From contig JAFAER010000093.1 in the NCBI GenBank assembly GCA_023423895.1, positions 19,274 to 83,273 of the forward strand: a stretch of 64,000 nucleotides of DNA, given 5' to 3'. The stretch's first letter is position 1; each line of letters starts with the position of its first letter. Positions 9,275 to 17,868 of this stretch are shown here, in pieces. Position numbers and translations under genes: made by a program. This stretch comes from Pseudomonadota bacterium. Its GTDB lineage: Bacteria; Myxococcota_A; Polyangia; Polyangiales; Polyangiaceae. Below the pieces are notes generated by a model, which worked only from the letters and a program-made list of their open reading frames with translations, searched no databases and had not been told where the DNA came from.

Positions 9275-9706
9275 TCACCACACAGGACGAGCACGCGTGC
9301 CGGCGCTCGGGCGCAACGTTCGGCGGCGAGGGGTAACCGCCGTGACGATGAGCACGCCGACCACCAGGAGCAAAGCGGCCCAGAGCCGAAGGAACACCGG
9401 GTCCTGATTCGCCCACCACCTGGCGTACGTGAGCGCGCGCGCGTGACCGAGGAACGGGGTGAGGATGCCACCGAGGAGCGTGACCGCACCGAGCACGCTC
9501 ATCGCGACCGGACTCCGCGACGACGAAGCGACCTTGAGGAGGACGAGCCCGGCAAGGAGGTCGAGCACGGCCGAGGCATACAACCCTGCGGGCGTGGTCC
9601 AGAGCCAGCCTATCCGCACGAGCACGTCCGGCGCGATCAATCCTGCGACGCCCATCACGGCAGTCCCCAGACCAACGAGCACGGCAAGAGACGACAACGG
9701 CTTCAC
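9275..9706 (-). CDS. Four-helix membrane protein of unknown function
   Basis: About 143 residues with four hydrophobic segments: near residues 4-24 (LAVLVGLGTAVMGVAG), 38-60, 70-90 and 100-120. The tail is basic. The start is placed at a GTG (9706) because AGAGG lies about 6 nt upstream; the longer frame upstream of it is Arg-rich and unlike the rest. It looks like a small DoxX-like or generic integral membrane protein, but no signature allows a name. It is convergent with the small lipoprotein on its left. Confidence 0.6.
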   Translation of the reverse strand: MKPLSSLAVLVGLGTAVMGVAGLIAPDVLVRIGWLWTTPAGLYASAVLDLLAGLVLLKVASSSRSPVAMSVLGAVTLLGGILTPFLGHARALTYARWWANQDPVFLRLWAALLLVVGVLIVTAVTPRRRTLRPSAGTRARPVW

Positions 9707-10043
9707 GATGACCTCTTCGCTCGTCGTCGCACGTGCGACGGGCGCAAGTCGACGTCGCAACGTGCGTGCCGCTCCCGCGCGCAGCATTCCCGATCCCCGG
9801 CCGATCGATCATGCGTGCTCGGGCCTCGCGTGCGAGTGATCGAGCGCTGACGCTCCGTGGCTCGAGCTGGTTACCGGGAGGGTGGCGTGCTGGGGCGCGA
9901 ACGAATACGCGAGCTCGGTGACAGCACGATGGCCTCAGCACACGGTCGTCGAGGTCGAAGGTCTCGACGATGCAGTCGAGATCGCCCCCTCGCGACCAAG
10001 CGGGAGCGCTGCCGCAGTGGACGCGCGGCTCCCCCCGCGGCTC

Positions 10044-11321
10044 TCACTCGCCCCCGTTCGAAGAGGGACAGGCGGCAAGGCCATAGTTGTGGTTGCGCTC
10101 GAACACGAGCCCTCGCACGTCGTCGGGCGTCGAGCCGAACGCTTGCGAGTAGCCAGTCGTCGGTGAGAGCGTCCTGAAGTTCGAGTTGATGGTCGAGATC
10201 AGGAACACGGGCTCGGGATTGCCCTGCGCGTCCTCGTGCCAGCTCCACCAGACCGCTCCGAACGTCTCCCCGCTCACCGCGAAGCCGACCTCGGTCGTTC
10301 CGGTGCCGATCTGGATCGTCTCGGTCACCACGGTGCCATTGCCCGACCAGTGATAGAGGATGCCCGCAGCATCGGAGGCGATGACCTCGCCGTCGGCGCC
10401 GTTTCCGAGGAACTGGACCTGCGTACGTGCGGCGGTCTGCGGATCGATCGTGAAGAGCGTCTCCGGCGTGCCAGCACCATCTCCCGTGACGCCGTAGAGC
10501 GTCGCCCCATCAGGGCTGAAGGTCAGCGCCGAGAACTTGTCGCCGAGCGAGCCGATCGGCGTCGCGTTCCCCGTCGCCAGATCGATCGTGGCAAGGATCC
10601 GATCGCCTTCGGTCTTCAGCACCGCATGGACCACCCCCGTCGTGGGATGCCGAGCCATGGCGTTGGTGCCGTTGACGGTGCCACCGGCGAGCGTGATCGG
10701 GATGCACCCGACGTTCGTGAAGCCGACCGTCTCGTTCTGGAACAGGAGCGGCTGAAACGGGCTCGCCGAATAGAGCGCGAGCCTCTCGCACGCGGTGCCG
10801 TTGCCGTTCACGTCGTGATACCCCGCGGGACACCCGCAGGCGAAGCTGCCCGGCTCGTTGGTGCACACGCCCACGGTCGCGTCGCACGTGTGCGCTCCCG
10901 TCGTGCACTCGTCGATGTCCGTGCAGACCGATCCGTCGCCGTTCGTGTCCGCATACCCCGCAGGGCACGCGCACGAAAAGCCGCCGGCCTTGTTGGTGCA
11001 TACGCCGACGGTCGCGTCGCACGTGTGCGCTCCCGTCGTGCACTCGTCGACGTCCGTGCAGACCGATCCGTCGCCGTTCGCGTCCTGATAGCCCGCAGGG
11101 CACGTACACATCACCGGCTCGACCGCGTCATTGCATGTCGCGCTCGGGTCGCACGCAGCACACGTACGTGACGGCGCGCTGGGAGTGGTCTCGCTGGCCG
11201 ACCCAGGATCGCCCGTCTCGGCGTCTTCGCTGGGGATGGTTCGGTCGCCGCCAGGCGTATCGCCACAGCTCAGGGCAACCACTGCCACGAGCGTCATCAG
11301 CCGAACATCGCTTCGTCTCAC
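10044..11321 (-). CDS. EGF-repeat calcium-binding lipoprotein with C-terminal propeller-like domain
   Basis: About 425 residues. The GTG at 11321 is preceded by GGAGG at ideal spacing and gives a short lipoprotein signal ending in VALSC; the longer frame upstream is not coding-like. After an acidic linker come three Cys-rich EGF-like modules, two with the calcium-binding start DVDEC/DIDEC and the pattern CxCPAGYxDxNGDG. The C-terminal 230 residues contain YVTN/SMP-30-like beta strands (for example FSPDGATLYGVTG). It is exported and probably surface-exposed. It diverges from sigma-A across a 249-nt spacer, so it could belong to the same regulon. Confidence 0.8.
   Translation of the reverse strand: MRRSDVRLMTLVAVVALSCGDTPGGDRTIPSEDAETGDPGSASETTPSAPSRTCAACDPSATCNDAVEPVMCTCPAGYQDANGDGSVCTDVDECTTGAHTCDATVGVCTNKAGGFSCACPAGYADTNGDGSVCTDIDECTTGAHTCDATVGVCTNEPGSFACGCPAGYHDVNGNGTACERLALYSASPFQPLLFQNETVGFTNVGCIPITLAGGTVNGTNAMARHPTTGVVHAVLKTEGDRILATIDLATGNATPIGSLGDKFSALTFSPDGATLYGVTGDGAGTPETLFTIDPQTAARTQVQFLGNGADGEVIASDAAGILYHWSGNGTVVTETIQIGTGTTEVGFAVSGETFGAVWWSWHEDAQGNPEPVFLISTINSNFRTLSPTTGYSQAFGSTPDDVRGLVFERNHNYGLAACPSSNGGE
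10858..11107 (-). repeat. 135-bp tandem repeat encoding EGF-like modules
   Basis: Two nearly identical DNA copies with a 135-bp period (starting at 10858 and 10993) encode consecutive 45-residue EGF-like modules inside the lipoprotein gene. Only a few bases differ between copies, so the duplication looks recent or maintained by conversion. The third module, toward the protein C-terminus, is more diverged. Copy number could change by slippage or recombination. Confidence 0.75.
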
Positions 11322-11400
11322 GGGGGCCTCCACGAACCACGAGCTACCCCCAGAGTTGGTCCAGTAGTTCGCTTGTACCGGCTTCCATCGACGGCGCGGC

Positions 11401-11434
11401 AAACAAAACGCCGAGTCGGCTCGCACCGACGGCG
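11401..11434 (-). terminator. Hairpin plus T-run in the leader of the EGF lipoprotein
   Basis: On the minus strand CGCCGTCGG and CCGACTCGGCG pair around a short loop (11409-11434) with a 2-nt bulge. They are followed directly by TTTTGTTT (11401-11408). This has the form of an intrinsic terminator, about 80 nt upstream of the lipoprotein GTG at 11321. It could be an attenuator, or it could block antisense transcription coming from operon A. Confidence 0.5.
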
Positions 11435-11570
11435 CCCGCTCCATGGCTCCACGTAGACCAGGGACGATCTGGTCCTCCAGCCCCGCGCACCAATCCACGG
11501 CTCCACGGCGTGCCGGCCGTCACGATGTGGGCAGGGCTTCGGTCGCGTTCTTCGCTTTTGAGCTCAGCAA

Positions 11571-12215
11571 GTGATCGATCGCCGGCGATCCGGGAATTCT
11601 GCTGAGGTGCGCAGTGAATCCTCGCTGGCCCCCGACCTCGTGCCGCTCGTCCGGCGCGTAGCGATCGAGGGCGGGACCGCGCCCATGAAAGCGGAGAATG
11701 CGGCCCGCAAAGCGAGGCTCGCGACGTTGATCGAGGAGCACGGACGCTTTCTCTGGCGAAGCCTTCGCCGGTTGGGGGTGCCCGACCGCTCGCTCGAAGA
11801 CGCGGTTCAGCAGGTCTTCCTCGTGGTCGCGCTCCGACTCGATGAGATCACCCCCGGCGCCGAGAAGGCCTTTCTCTTTCGCTCGGCGGTGAATGTTGCG
11901 GCACATGTCCGGCGGACGCAGACACGCAAACCCGAACGGCCGCTCGAAGACGACGACGTGCAGACGCTCTCCGATGCTGCGCCGCCTGCCGATGATCTCC
12001 TGGACCGCCGGCGAGCGCGCCGCGTGCTCGACGAGATCCTCGATGCGATGACCGAGCACCTCCGCGTCGTCTTCGTGCTCCACGAGCTCGAGGAGCTCAG
12101 CTTGCCGCAGATCGCCGACTACGTGGGCATTCCGGTCGGGACGGCGACGTCGCGGCTTCGTCGCGCGCGCGAAGAGTTTCGTCGGCTCGCAGCCATCAAG
12201 GTGAAGCAGACATGA
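11571..12215 (+). CDS. ECF RNA polymerase sigma factor (operon A, gene 1)
   Basis: A 214-residue sigma-70 family ECF factor. Region 2 spans about 50-115 (FLWRSLRRLG, LEDAVQQVFL) and region 4 about 150-205 (LPQIADYVGIPVGTATSRLRRA). No extra C-terminal domain is seen. The GTG start is supported by the paralogue at 35272-35907, which begins with the same MIDRR and shares GNS and SESSL over the first 25 residues. Its stop overlaps the next ATG (ATGA). It probably directs transcription of its own operon. Which promoter it recognises cannot be read from this sequence. Confidence 0.92.
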   Translation: MIDRRRSGNSAEVRSESSLAPDLVPLVRRVAIEGGTAPMKAENAARKARLATLIEEHGRFLWRSLRRLGVPDRSLEDAVQQVFLVVALRLDEITPGAEKAFLFRSAVNVAAHVRRTQTRKPERPLEDDDVQTLSDAAPPADDLLDRRRARRVLDEILDAMTEHLRVVFVLHELEELSLPQIADYVGIPVGTATSRLRRAREEFRRLAAIKVKQT

Positions 12216-12976
12216 GCTCCGAGAAACGAATGCCCCGCCTTCGAGACGACGAAGCGTCGGAGATCGAGAAGCTACTGCTTGCCTCTGCCGCGGACGACGA
12301 GATGCCCGAAGAGAAGTATCGAGCTCTCGTCGACTGGGGCGCAAGGCTCGGCACCATGCCAGCGCGGCCGACGTGGAGGCTCACGATCGGCAAAGGGCTC
12401 GGTCTGCTCGCGCTCGGCGCCCTGGCGGTGGGCGTCGGCGGATACGCGGCCAGCAGGACCGAGCCGCGGCCTTCTCTGACGAGCGTGGAGCCGCGGACGC
12501 GGAATGCCGACGCGATCCCGACGGGTGCCGCAGGGGCAAACCACGAGCCGAACGCCCACCCGGGCTCGGCCGCCGATCCCATTCCCGTCTTGTCTCTCGA
12601 CCAGCTTCCATCGGCTCCGGCAGCAAGGGGCTCCTCGGTCACGCCACCGTCCACGGCCGAGACGCGCCGACTCGGCGACGACGACGCTTCGTTCGCCGAG
12701 CAAATGAAGCTCATCGACGCTGCGCGCTCGCGGCTTCGTCGAGACGATCCTCGAGGTGCCCTCGCCGTGCTCGACGAGTACGAACGACGCTTCACCTCCC
12801 GGGCGTTCGAAGAAGAGGCAACGGTCCTTCGTGTATCGGCCCTGGCCAAGACCGGTGACCGCGCACGAGCGAAGCGTATCGGCGAAGCGTTCCTGCGCGC
12901 ACGCCCGTCCGAGATCTACCGTCGCCGCGTCGAGACAGTCGTACGTACGCTGGACGCACAGGAGAGGACTCCATGA
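12212..12976 (+). CDS. Single-pass membrane protein with TPR-like C-terminus, candidate anti-sigma (operon A, gene 2)
   Basis: A 254-residue protein. The N-terminal cytoplasmic part of about 60 residues carries LLASAADDEMPEEK, nearly identical in the paralogue at 34514-35275. One membrane helix follows (about 68-85, GLGLLALGALAVG), then a Pro/Ala/Ser/Thr linker and a helical C-terminal 95 residues (KLIDAARSRLRRDDPRGAL) resembling a TPR/YbgF-type repeat. There is no zinc anti-sigma HxxxCxxC motif. Its place directly after a sigma gene with an ATGA overlap, and its topology, suggest a non-classical anti-sigma or sensor. This is inference from context. Confidence 0.75.
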   Translation: MSSEKRMPRLRDDEASEIEKLLLASAADDEMPEEKYRALVDWGARLGTMPARPTWRLTIGKGLGLLALGALAVGVGGYAASRTEPRPSLTSVEPRTRNADAIPTGAAGANHEPNAHPGSAADPIPVLSLDQLPSAPAARGSSVTPPSTAETRRLGDDDASFAEQMKLIDAARSRLRRDDPRGALAVLDEYERRFTSRAFEEEATVLRVSALAKTGDRARAKRIGEAFLRARPSEIYRRRVETVVRTLDAQERTP

Positions 12977-14148
12977 GGACTGCAGCGTCTTCGTCGCTGG
13001 CCTTCGGCCTGCTCGTGTTGATGCTCGGGATCGCCAGCTGCACGCGCTCCGAGCGGACGCTCGGCGAGTCGCTCACGAACGATCGGGGAGCCGGCTTGGT
13101 CCCGAGCGGAGACGCAGGCACGTCGCCGGCGCCGGACGCGAGCGTCGGTCGCGAGCTATGCAAGAGCTCGGATTGCCCTGCCCCGTACACGACCTGCTCG
13201 AGCGACACCTTCCGCTGCGAGACGAACTCCGACGCCGACGACGACAACTGCGGAGCATGCGCAGTCCGATGCCCGCGCGGCGACGAGATCCGCGACTTTT
13301 TCGGCGCCGAATGGTCATGTCAGTCGGGCGAATGCCGGATGATGTGCGATCCGCGCTCGCTTAGAGCCGACTGCAATCAGAACCCTTCCGACGGCTGCGA
13401 GACCGACCTCGGCTGCGATGAGGACAACTGCGGTGCGTGCGGACTGAAATGCCCTCCTGGCCTCACCTGTCGTGAGGGGAACTGCGGTTGCCCGGGAGGA
13501 TTGACCGATTGCGGGGGCAATACATGCAGAATCGCCGAAGACTGCGTGAGCCTCGTCGCGAACGACAACCACTGCGGCGCGTGCGGAGTCTCGTGCCCGA
13601 CCGAGCCAGCCCCCCCATTCCCGAACACGCGACTCGGATGCATGCACTCCGAATGCGGCAAGATCAAATGTGAATTCGGCTTCGAGGATTGCAATCAGGA
13701 CATCGAAGCCGACGGCTGCGAATCCGACATCTTCAGCGACCCGCAGAACTGCGGAATGTGCAAGAAGAAGTGCGGACCAGGGCAATTCTGTTTCGGGGGC
13801 AAGTGCAAGTGCGCACCGAACGAGACGGCGTGCCCGATGGGCGACGACTTCGTGCAGTGTGTCGATCTCGACAGTGATCCGTACAACTGCGGGGCATGCG
13901 GCCTGACATGTCCCATGGCTCCCGGAGGAACCGGGAGAGAGGCGTGCCGGCTCGGGCATTGCGCGCTCGACTGTCCAAGCGGATTCGCCGATTGCGACGG
14001 CCGCGCGGACAACGGATGCGAGACGATGACGTCGGCCGACCCACGCAATTGTGGCGCATGCAACGTTCAGTGCGACCTCGCCATCGGGCAGCCGTGCGTC
14101 AACGGAGCTTGCGCGCTCGAACCGTGCGCCGCCGGAGGTACGCAATGA
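12973..14148 (+). CDS. Cys-rich lipoprotein with repeated NCGAC modules (operon A, gene 3)
   Basis: A 391-residue lipoprotein. The signal ends in GIASC, followed by a conserved post-lipobox stretch (LGESLT) also present in the paralogue. The mature chain is packed with cysteines in repeated units of about 40 residues containing NCGACGxxC and DGCE(T/S)D. The units resemble the plant Stig1-like pattern that matches many myxobacterial secreted proteins. It is likely disulfide-rich and surface-exposed. Homologues are sometimes mislabelled tryptophan synthase alpha chain in automatic annotation; nothing here supports that. It joins both neighbours by ATGA overlaps. Confidence 0.85.
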   Translation: MRTAASSSLAFGLLVLMLGIASCTRSERTLGESLTNDRGAGLVPSGDAGTSPAPDASVGRELCKSSDCPAPYTTCSSDTFRCETNSDADDDNCGACAVRCPRGDEIRDFFGAEWSCQSGECRMMCDPRSLRADCNQNPSDGCETDLGCDEDNCGACGLKCPPGLTCREGNCGCPGGLTDCGGNTCRIAEDCVSLVANDNHCGACGVSCPTEPAPPFPNTRLGCMHSECGKIKCEFGFEDCNQDIEADGCESDIFSDPQNCGMCKKKCGPGQFCFGGKCKCAPNETACPMGDDFVQCVDLDSDPYNCGACGLTCPMAPGGTGREACRLGHCALDCPSGFADCDGRADNGCETMTSADPRNCGACNVQCDLAIGQPCVNGACALEPCAAGGTQ

Positions 14149-15356
14149 GCTGGGGACATGGCAACACCCACGAGCGCCCCGTCGCTTTCGGGAGCAGACC
14201 AACCCGAGCATCGTCGAGGCTGCTCCTCGTGACCTTCGCGCTCGCCTCGACGCAGTTGTGGTGTGCGAGCGAGGACACGATCGCCCCGCCGGCGGAAGAT
14301 GCGGACGCGGACGGCGGCGCGCCCGTCGATGCGGCGACCCCCGATACCCTCGCCGCGACGCCAGTGTGCAGCGTTTCGTTCTGCCGTGTTTCCTTCGCTG
14401 GGATGGAGGCCGTGTCGATCGACGCGCTGTGGGCACGAAGCCCCTCGGAGGTTTGGCTCGTCGGCTCGACCGGGTTCGCAGCGCGTTTCGACGGTACGAC
14501 ATGGCGGCGTGTCGATACGGGCACGAAGGCCGCGCTGCACGGCGTGGTGGGGACGGAGGACGGGACCGTCTGGGGCGCCGGGAGCACCCACGAGCTCCTG
14601 CAGCTCAATCGCGAGCTCGATGGCAAGGCCACGGCCGTCGACGCCGGGTTCAAGGCGATGTTCGACGGTCTCTATGCTTCGGGCTCGGAGTTTTACGCCG
14701 TCGGCACGACCATCAAGACGTACGACTTCCCTCCCCCCGAGACGCCGCCGATGCCGGACAACATCTGGCGCTACGGCCCTGCCGCTGATGGCGGCGCGCC
14801 GACCTGGCTACCGGTCTCGCCTCCGTGCCCGATGGGAGACTTCGAGCCCGAGTGCGTGAAGCTCCGCGCCGTTTGGGTCGAGAGCTCGGAGCGGCAATGG
14901 TTCGCGGGCGACGAAGGAAAGGTCTTCCGCACCGACACGAGCAGCGGCGGAGACGGCGAAGCGCCAGGTCGACTGCGACTCGTCGAGCTGAACTCGAGGT
15001 CGCTCCGCCGCCTGAACGGTCTATGGGGATTCGACGGCAACGACGTCTGGGCCGTCGGCGACCAAGGCGTGCTCCGGCACTGGAACGGTCAAGGCTGGAG
15101 CGTCATCGCTTCGCCGGTCCACGGTGACCTGCACGGCGTGTGGGGCGCACGTCCCGACGACGTCTGGGCGGTCGGCGACGACGGCACCGTGATCCATTGG
15201 GACGGCGCGGGCTGGACGGTGATCGACGTACCATTCTCGGCAGATCGGCGACCAAGACTACGCGCCGTCACCGGCGCAGGCGACGACGTCTGGATCGCGG
15301 GTGAGGGCGTCCTCCTTCGGTCGACGCGCGGCACGAGCACGGGAGCGGGTCGATGA
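14145..15356 (+). CDS. WAVG-repeat beta-propeller lipoprotein (operon A, gene 4)
   Basis: A 403-residue exported protein. The ATG overlaps the preceding stop as ATGA. A signal segment ends near STQLWC, followed by an Asp/Ala-rich linker. The body has repeated blades with the consensus (D)DVWAVGD.G.(L/V).HW(N/D)G..W, for example at about residues 295-380. Such BNR/Kelch-like propellers are usually annotated as sialidase-like or WD40/YVTN, but no glycosidase active-site set is visible. It likely serves as a binding or display protein on the cell surface. The counterpart in operon B is the gene at 32068-33300. Confidence 0.8.
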   Translation: MSWGHGNTHERPVAFGSRPTRASSRLLLVTFALASTQLWCASEDTIAPPAEDADADGGAPVDAATPDTLAATPVCSVSFCRVSFAGMEAVSIDALWARSPSEVWLVGSTGFAARFDGTTWRRVDTGTKAALHGVVGTEDGTVWGAGSTHELLQLNRELDGKATAVDAGFKAMFDGLYASGSEFYAVGTTIKTYDFPPPETPPMPDNIWRYGPAADGGAPTWLPVSPPCPMGDFEPECVKLRAVWVESSERQWFAGDEGKVFRTDTSSGGDGEAPGRLRLVELNSRSLRRLNGLWGFDGNDVWAVGDQGVLRHWNGQGWSVIASPVHGDLHGVWGARPDDVWAVGDDGTVIHWDGAGWTVIDVPFSADRRPRLRAVTGAGDDVWIAGEGVLLRSTRGTSTGAGR

Positions 15357-16534
15357 AGCGGCTCACTTGTCTTCCGATGGTCCTCGGAGTCGCCTCGTTG
15401 GCGTTCGCCGCATGCGCGGACGCCGGCGAGGAAGCGATCTACGGCCCCGAAGACGGCGGCGCCGCGGAATCGGGAATGCCGAACGACCCGGATGCTACCG
15501 GCCCGGATGGACGCGACGTCGATGCTGAAGCGCTCCGGTGCAGTGACGGCTTCTGCATCGTCGATCTGCCGAACCCAAAGGCCTACGGATTCACGCAATG
15601 GGCGTTCACGGGGGTGCAGGTCGATCCGGGGATCGGCGCATGGGCGATCGCGAACGGCGTATCCGGCGTCGACCAGGCGAGCGCGCAGTTCCTCCACTTC
15701 GAGGGCAACGCTTGGAGGCCCGTGCACTCGCCCTCCCTCGGCAGCGGCAAGCGTGCGGTGGAGCTCTACTCGCTCGCATCCGACGGCGCTGGCAACCTCA
15801 TCGCCGTCGGAGCCACCGTCGATGACGGAACGGCCGTCATCGTGCGCGGCGACGGCACGTCGTTCACGACGACGACCTTCGACGGTGGGTCGCTCTCGGC
15901 CGTCTGGTTCGCCGAACCTGGCCAGGCGTGGATCGTCGGAGCAGGCGGGCTCGTCTATCGCTCGAGCAGCGACGGCGGCTGGGAGTCGGAGAGCATCGAA
16001 GCGCCGGTCGATCTGATGTCCGTTTGGGGGACGGGGCCCGACGACCTGTACGTCGGCGGTATCGACCTCGATCCAGAGGCGTTCTTCACTTTCGGCTATC
16101 TCGGCCACCGTACGCGCGGCGGCGGCGGCGGCTCGCCGTCGTGGACGTCACGCGTCTTCGGCGATCTCCAGGCAGATCGATGGGGCGAGCCCACCATCCT
16201 CGCCGGCGTTTCGACGCAGGGAGGCCCGCGCTTCTGGGCTGCGCCAGGTCTGCTCGCACGTACGGCTCCGGGTGGCGACCACGACGACTGGATCGCCGAT
16301 CCGTTCGAGCCGAAAGTCGTCATCCGCGCCTTCTGGGCCTCTGGCAAGGACGACGTCTGGGCGGTCGGTCATGTCGGACGCGTCTTTCACTTCGACGGCA
16401 CCGCCTGGAAGGACGCCCTCCTCACGTTCAACGGAGCACCGCTGACGGAACATCTGAAAGCGATCGCCGGAACGAGCGCCGGAGAGATCTTCGTCGTCGG
16501 CGACGGCGTTGCGCTCCGAAGGGAGGCGAAATGA
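15353..16534 (+). CDS. Second WAVG-repeat beta-propeller lipoprotein (operon A, gene 5)
   Basis: A 393-residue lipoprotein with a signal ending in AFAAC (Cys near residue 19), an acidic linker and a CSDGFC motif before the repeats. The CSDGFC motif is shared with the operon B gene at 30893-32071. Blades such as DDVWAVGHVGRVFHFDG indicate the same propeller type as the gene before it. It ends in the conserved VVGDGVAL blade. ATGA overlaps at both ends imply translational coupling. The function is unknown; export and surface anchoring are supported by the lipobox. Confidence 0.8.
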   Translation: MKRLTCLPMVLGVASLAFAACADAGEEAIYGPEDGGAAESGMPNDPDATGPDGRDVDAEALRCSDGFCIVDLPNPKAYGFTQWAFTGVQVDPGIGAWAIANGVSGVDQASAQFLHFEGNAWRPVHSPSLGSGKRAVELYSLASDGAGNLIAVGATVDDGTAVIVRGDGTSFTTTTFDGGSLSAVWFAEPGQAWIVGAGGLVYRSSSDGGWESESIEAPVDLMSVWGTGPDDLYVGGIDLDPEAFFTFGYLGHRTRGGGGGSPSWTSRVFGDLQADRWGEPTILAGVSTQGGPRFWAAPGLLARTAPGGDHDDWIADPFEPKVVIRAFWASGKDDVWAVGHVGRVFHFDGTAWKDALLTFNGAPLTEHLKAIAGTSAGEIFVVGDGVALRREAK

Positions 16535-17868
16535 TCCGCGTCGGTCGCAGGTCGATCGCGATCGCATGCGCGCTGATGGCCAGCCTTCCCGGGATCCTCG
16601 CTACGGCATGCACGTCGACTGACGACGCAGCCCCTGAACCAGACCGTGATGATGCGGGCGACGCCTCGATGCTCGATGAGAGCAGCACGAGCGACGCTGC
16701 CCGTCCCGACGCTGGCGAGATCCTCGTCGACACCAGCGTGCCCGCCGTGACATGCGCGACGACGCCATGCGCCGTCGAGATCGCAGCCGGGTTCGACTCG
16801 GCCTGCGTGCGCATGAGCGACGGAACGGTTCGCTGCTGGGGAAGCAACACGGCAGGCGAGCTCGGACGCGGCGATGATGCGCCCACCTCGGCCAATGCTC
16901 CGGCCCCGGTCGTCGGCCTTGACGACGCCGTTCAGCTCTCGGGGAGCGCATCGCTCCCGAGCGACGTCTATTGCGCCCTCCGCGCGAACGGCGCCGTCGT
17001 CTGCTGGGGGTCGAACGAGAACGGCGTGCTCGGCCGCTCGATCGACGGCACGGTCGACACGACGTCGTCGGGAGTGCCTGCGCCGGTAGAGGGCCTCCGC
17101 GCCGCAACGGGGATCTTCGCGGGCCATCATGTCTCGTGCGCGACCTTCGCCGGCACCGACGTCGCCTGCTGGGGCTCCAACGCAGCCGCGCAGATCCCCG
17201 AGCGGCCGCACGGAGATGGCGAGCTGTTCGCGGTCACCACGTTCTCGATCGGAGCGAAGAGCAAGATGCTCGCGCTCGCCGACCGCGGGACGGTGGCATG
17301 GACCGAAGGCGGCCTCGTCTCTTGGGGACGGAGCGGCGCTCCGCTCGGGCCGGAGACGGGCGTCCTCGGACGCGAAGCGTCCACGGCGGTGTCATCGCCG
17401 GAGGCGATCGATCTGCCGCATGTCTCCGCGGTGGCCGCAAACGCCGGCCGAGCCTGCGCGATCGCCAACGGCCGCGTGTTCTGCTGGGGGGCAGGCCCCA
17501 TCTCCGGAAGCGACTCGGTGTATCCGACGTATGCCGGAGTCGGCTCGACGACGTACTACGCGCAGACGCTCGCCGTCGGGCCGAGGTCCACATGCGCGAC
17601 GACGTCCGACGGCGCAGCCATCTGCTGGGGGGACAACACCCGTGGACAGCTCGGCGGCGGCGACTTCGATCTGAAGCCGATGCCCGTGCGTGTCCAGAAG
17701 CTCGCCGGCACTCCCGTGCGCATGGCCGTCATGAACGCGACCACCTGCGCGATCCTCGCCACGGGCGCCGTGCAGTGTTGGGGGCAGAACGACAAGGGAC
17801 AGCTCGGCACGGGGACGGCGGACGCGCTGCCTCACCTCGAGCCTCAGGACGTGGTGCTCACTCCATGA
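16531..17868 (+). CDS. RCC1-repeat lipoprotein (operon A, gene 6)
   Basis: A 445-residue lipoprotein. The signal ends in ATAC and is followed by an Asp/Ser-rich linker. After a CAVEIAAG entry strand, the chain consists of RCC1-type blades with the consensus C.(R/L)..G.V.CWG.N..G.LG (for example RCWGSNTAGELG). These blades form a seven-bladed propeller in the RCC1 family. In bacteria such proteins are secreted binding proteins, not nucleotide exchange factors. The start at 16531 was chosen for its ATGA overlap and good signal peptide. It is paralogous to 29478-30896. Confidence 0.85.
   Translation: MIRVGRRSIAIACALMASLPGILATACTSTDDAAPEPDRDDAGDASMLDESSTSDAARPDAGEILVDTSVPAVTCATTPCAVEIAAGFDSACVRMSDGTVRCWGSNTAGELGRGDDAPTSANAPAPVVGLDDAVQLSGSASLPSDVYCALRANGAVVCWGSNENGVLGRSIDGTVDTTSSGVPAPVEGLRAATGIFAGHHVSCATFAGTDVACWGSNAAAQIPERPHGDGELFAVTTFSIGAKSKMLALADRGTVAWTEGGLVSWGRSGAPLGPETGVLGREASTAVSSPEAIDLPHVSAVAANAGRACAIANGRVFCWGAGPISGSDSVYPTYAGVGSTTYYAQTLAVGPRSTCATTSDGAAICWGDNTRGQLGGGDFDLKPMPVRVQKLAGTPVRMAVMNATTCAILATGAVQCWGQNDKGQLGTGTADALPHLEPQDVVLTP

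Noticed and set aside
15928..16530. Upstream extension of the RCC1 gene of operon A
   Set aside because: The extension overlaps the propeller gene in another frame and is Arg-rich; a signal peptide begins exactly at the ATG at 16531.
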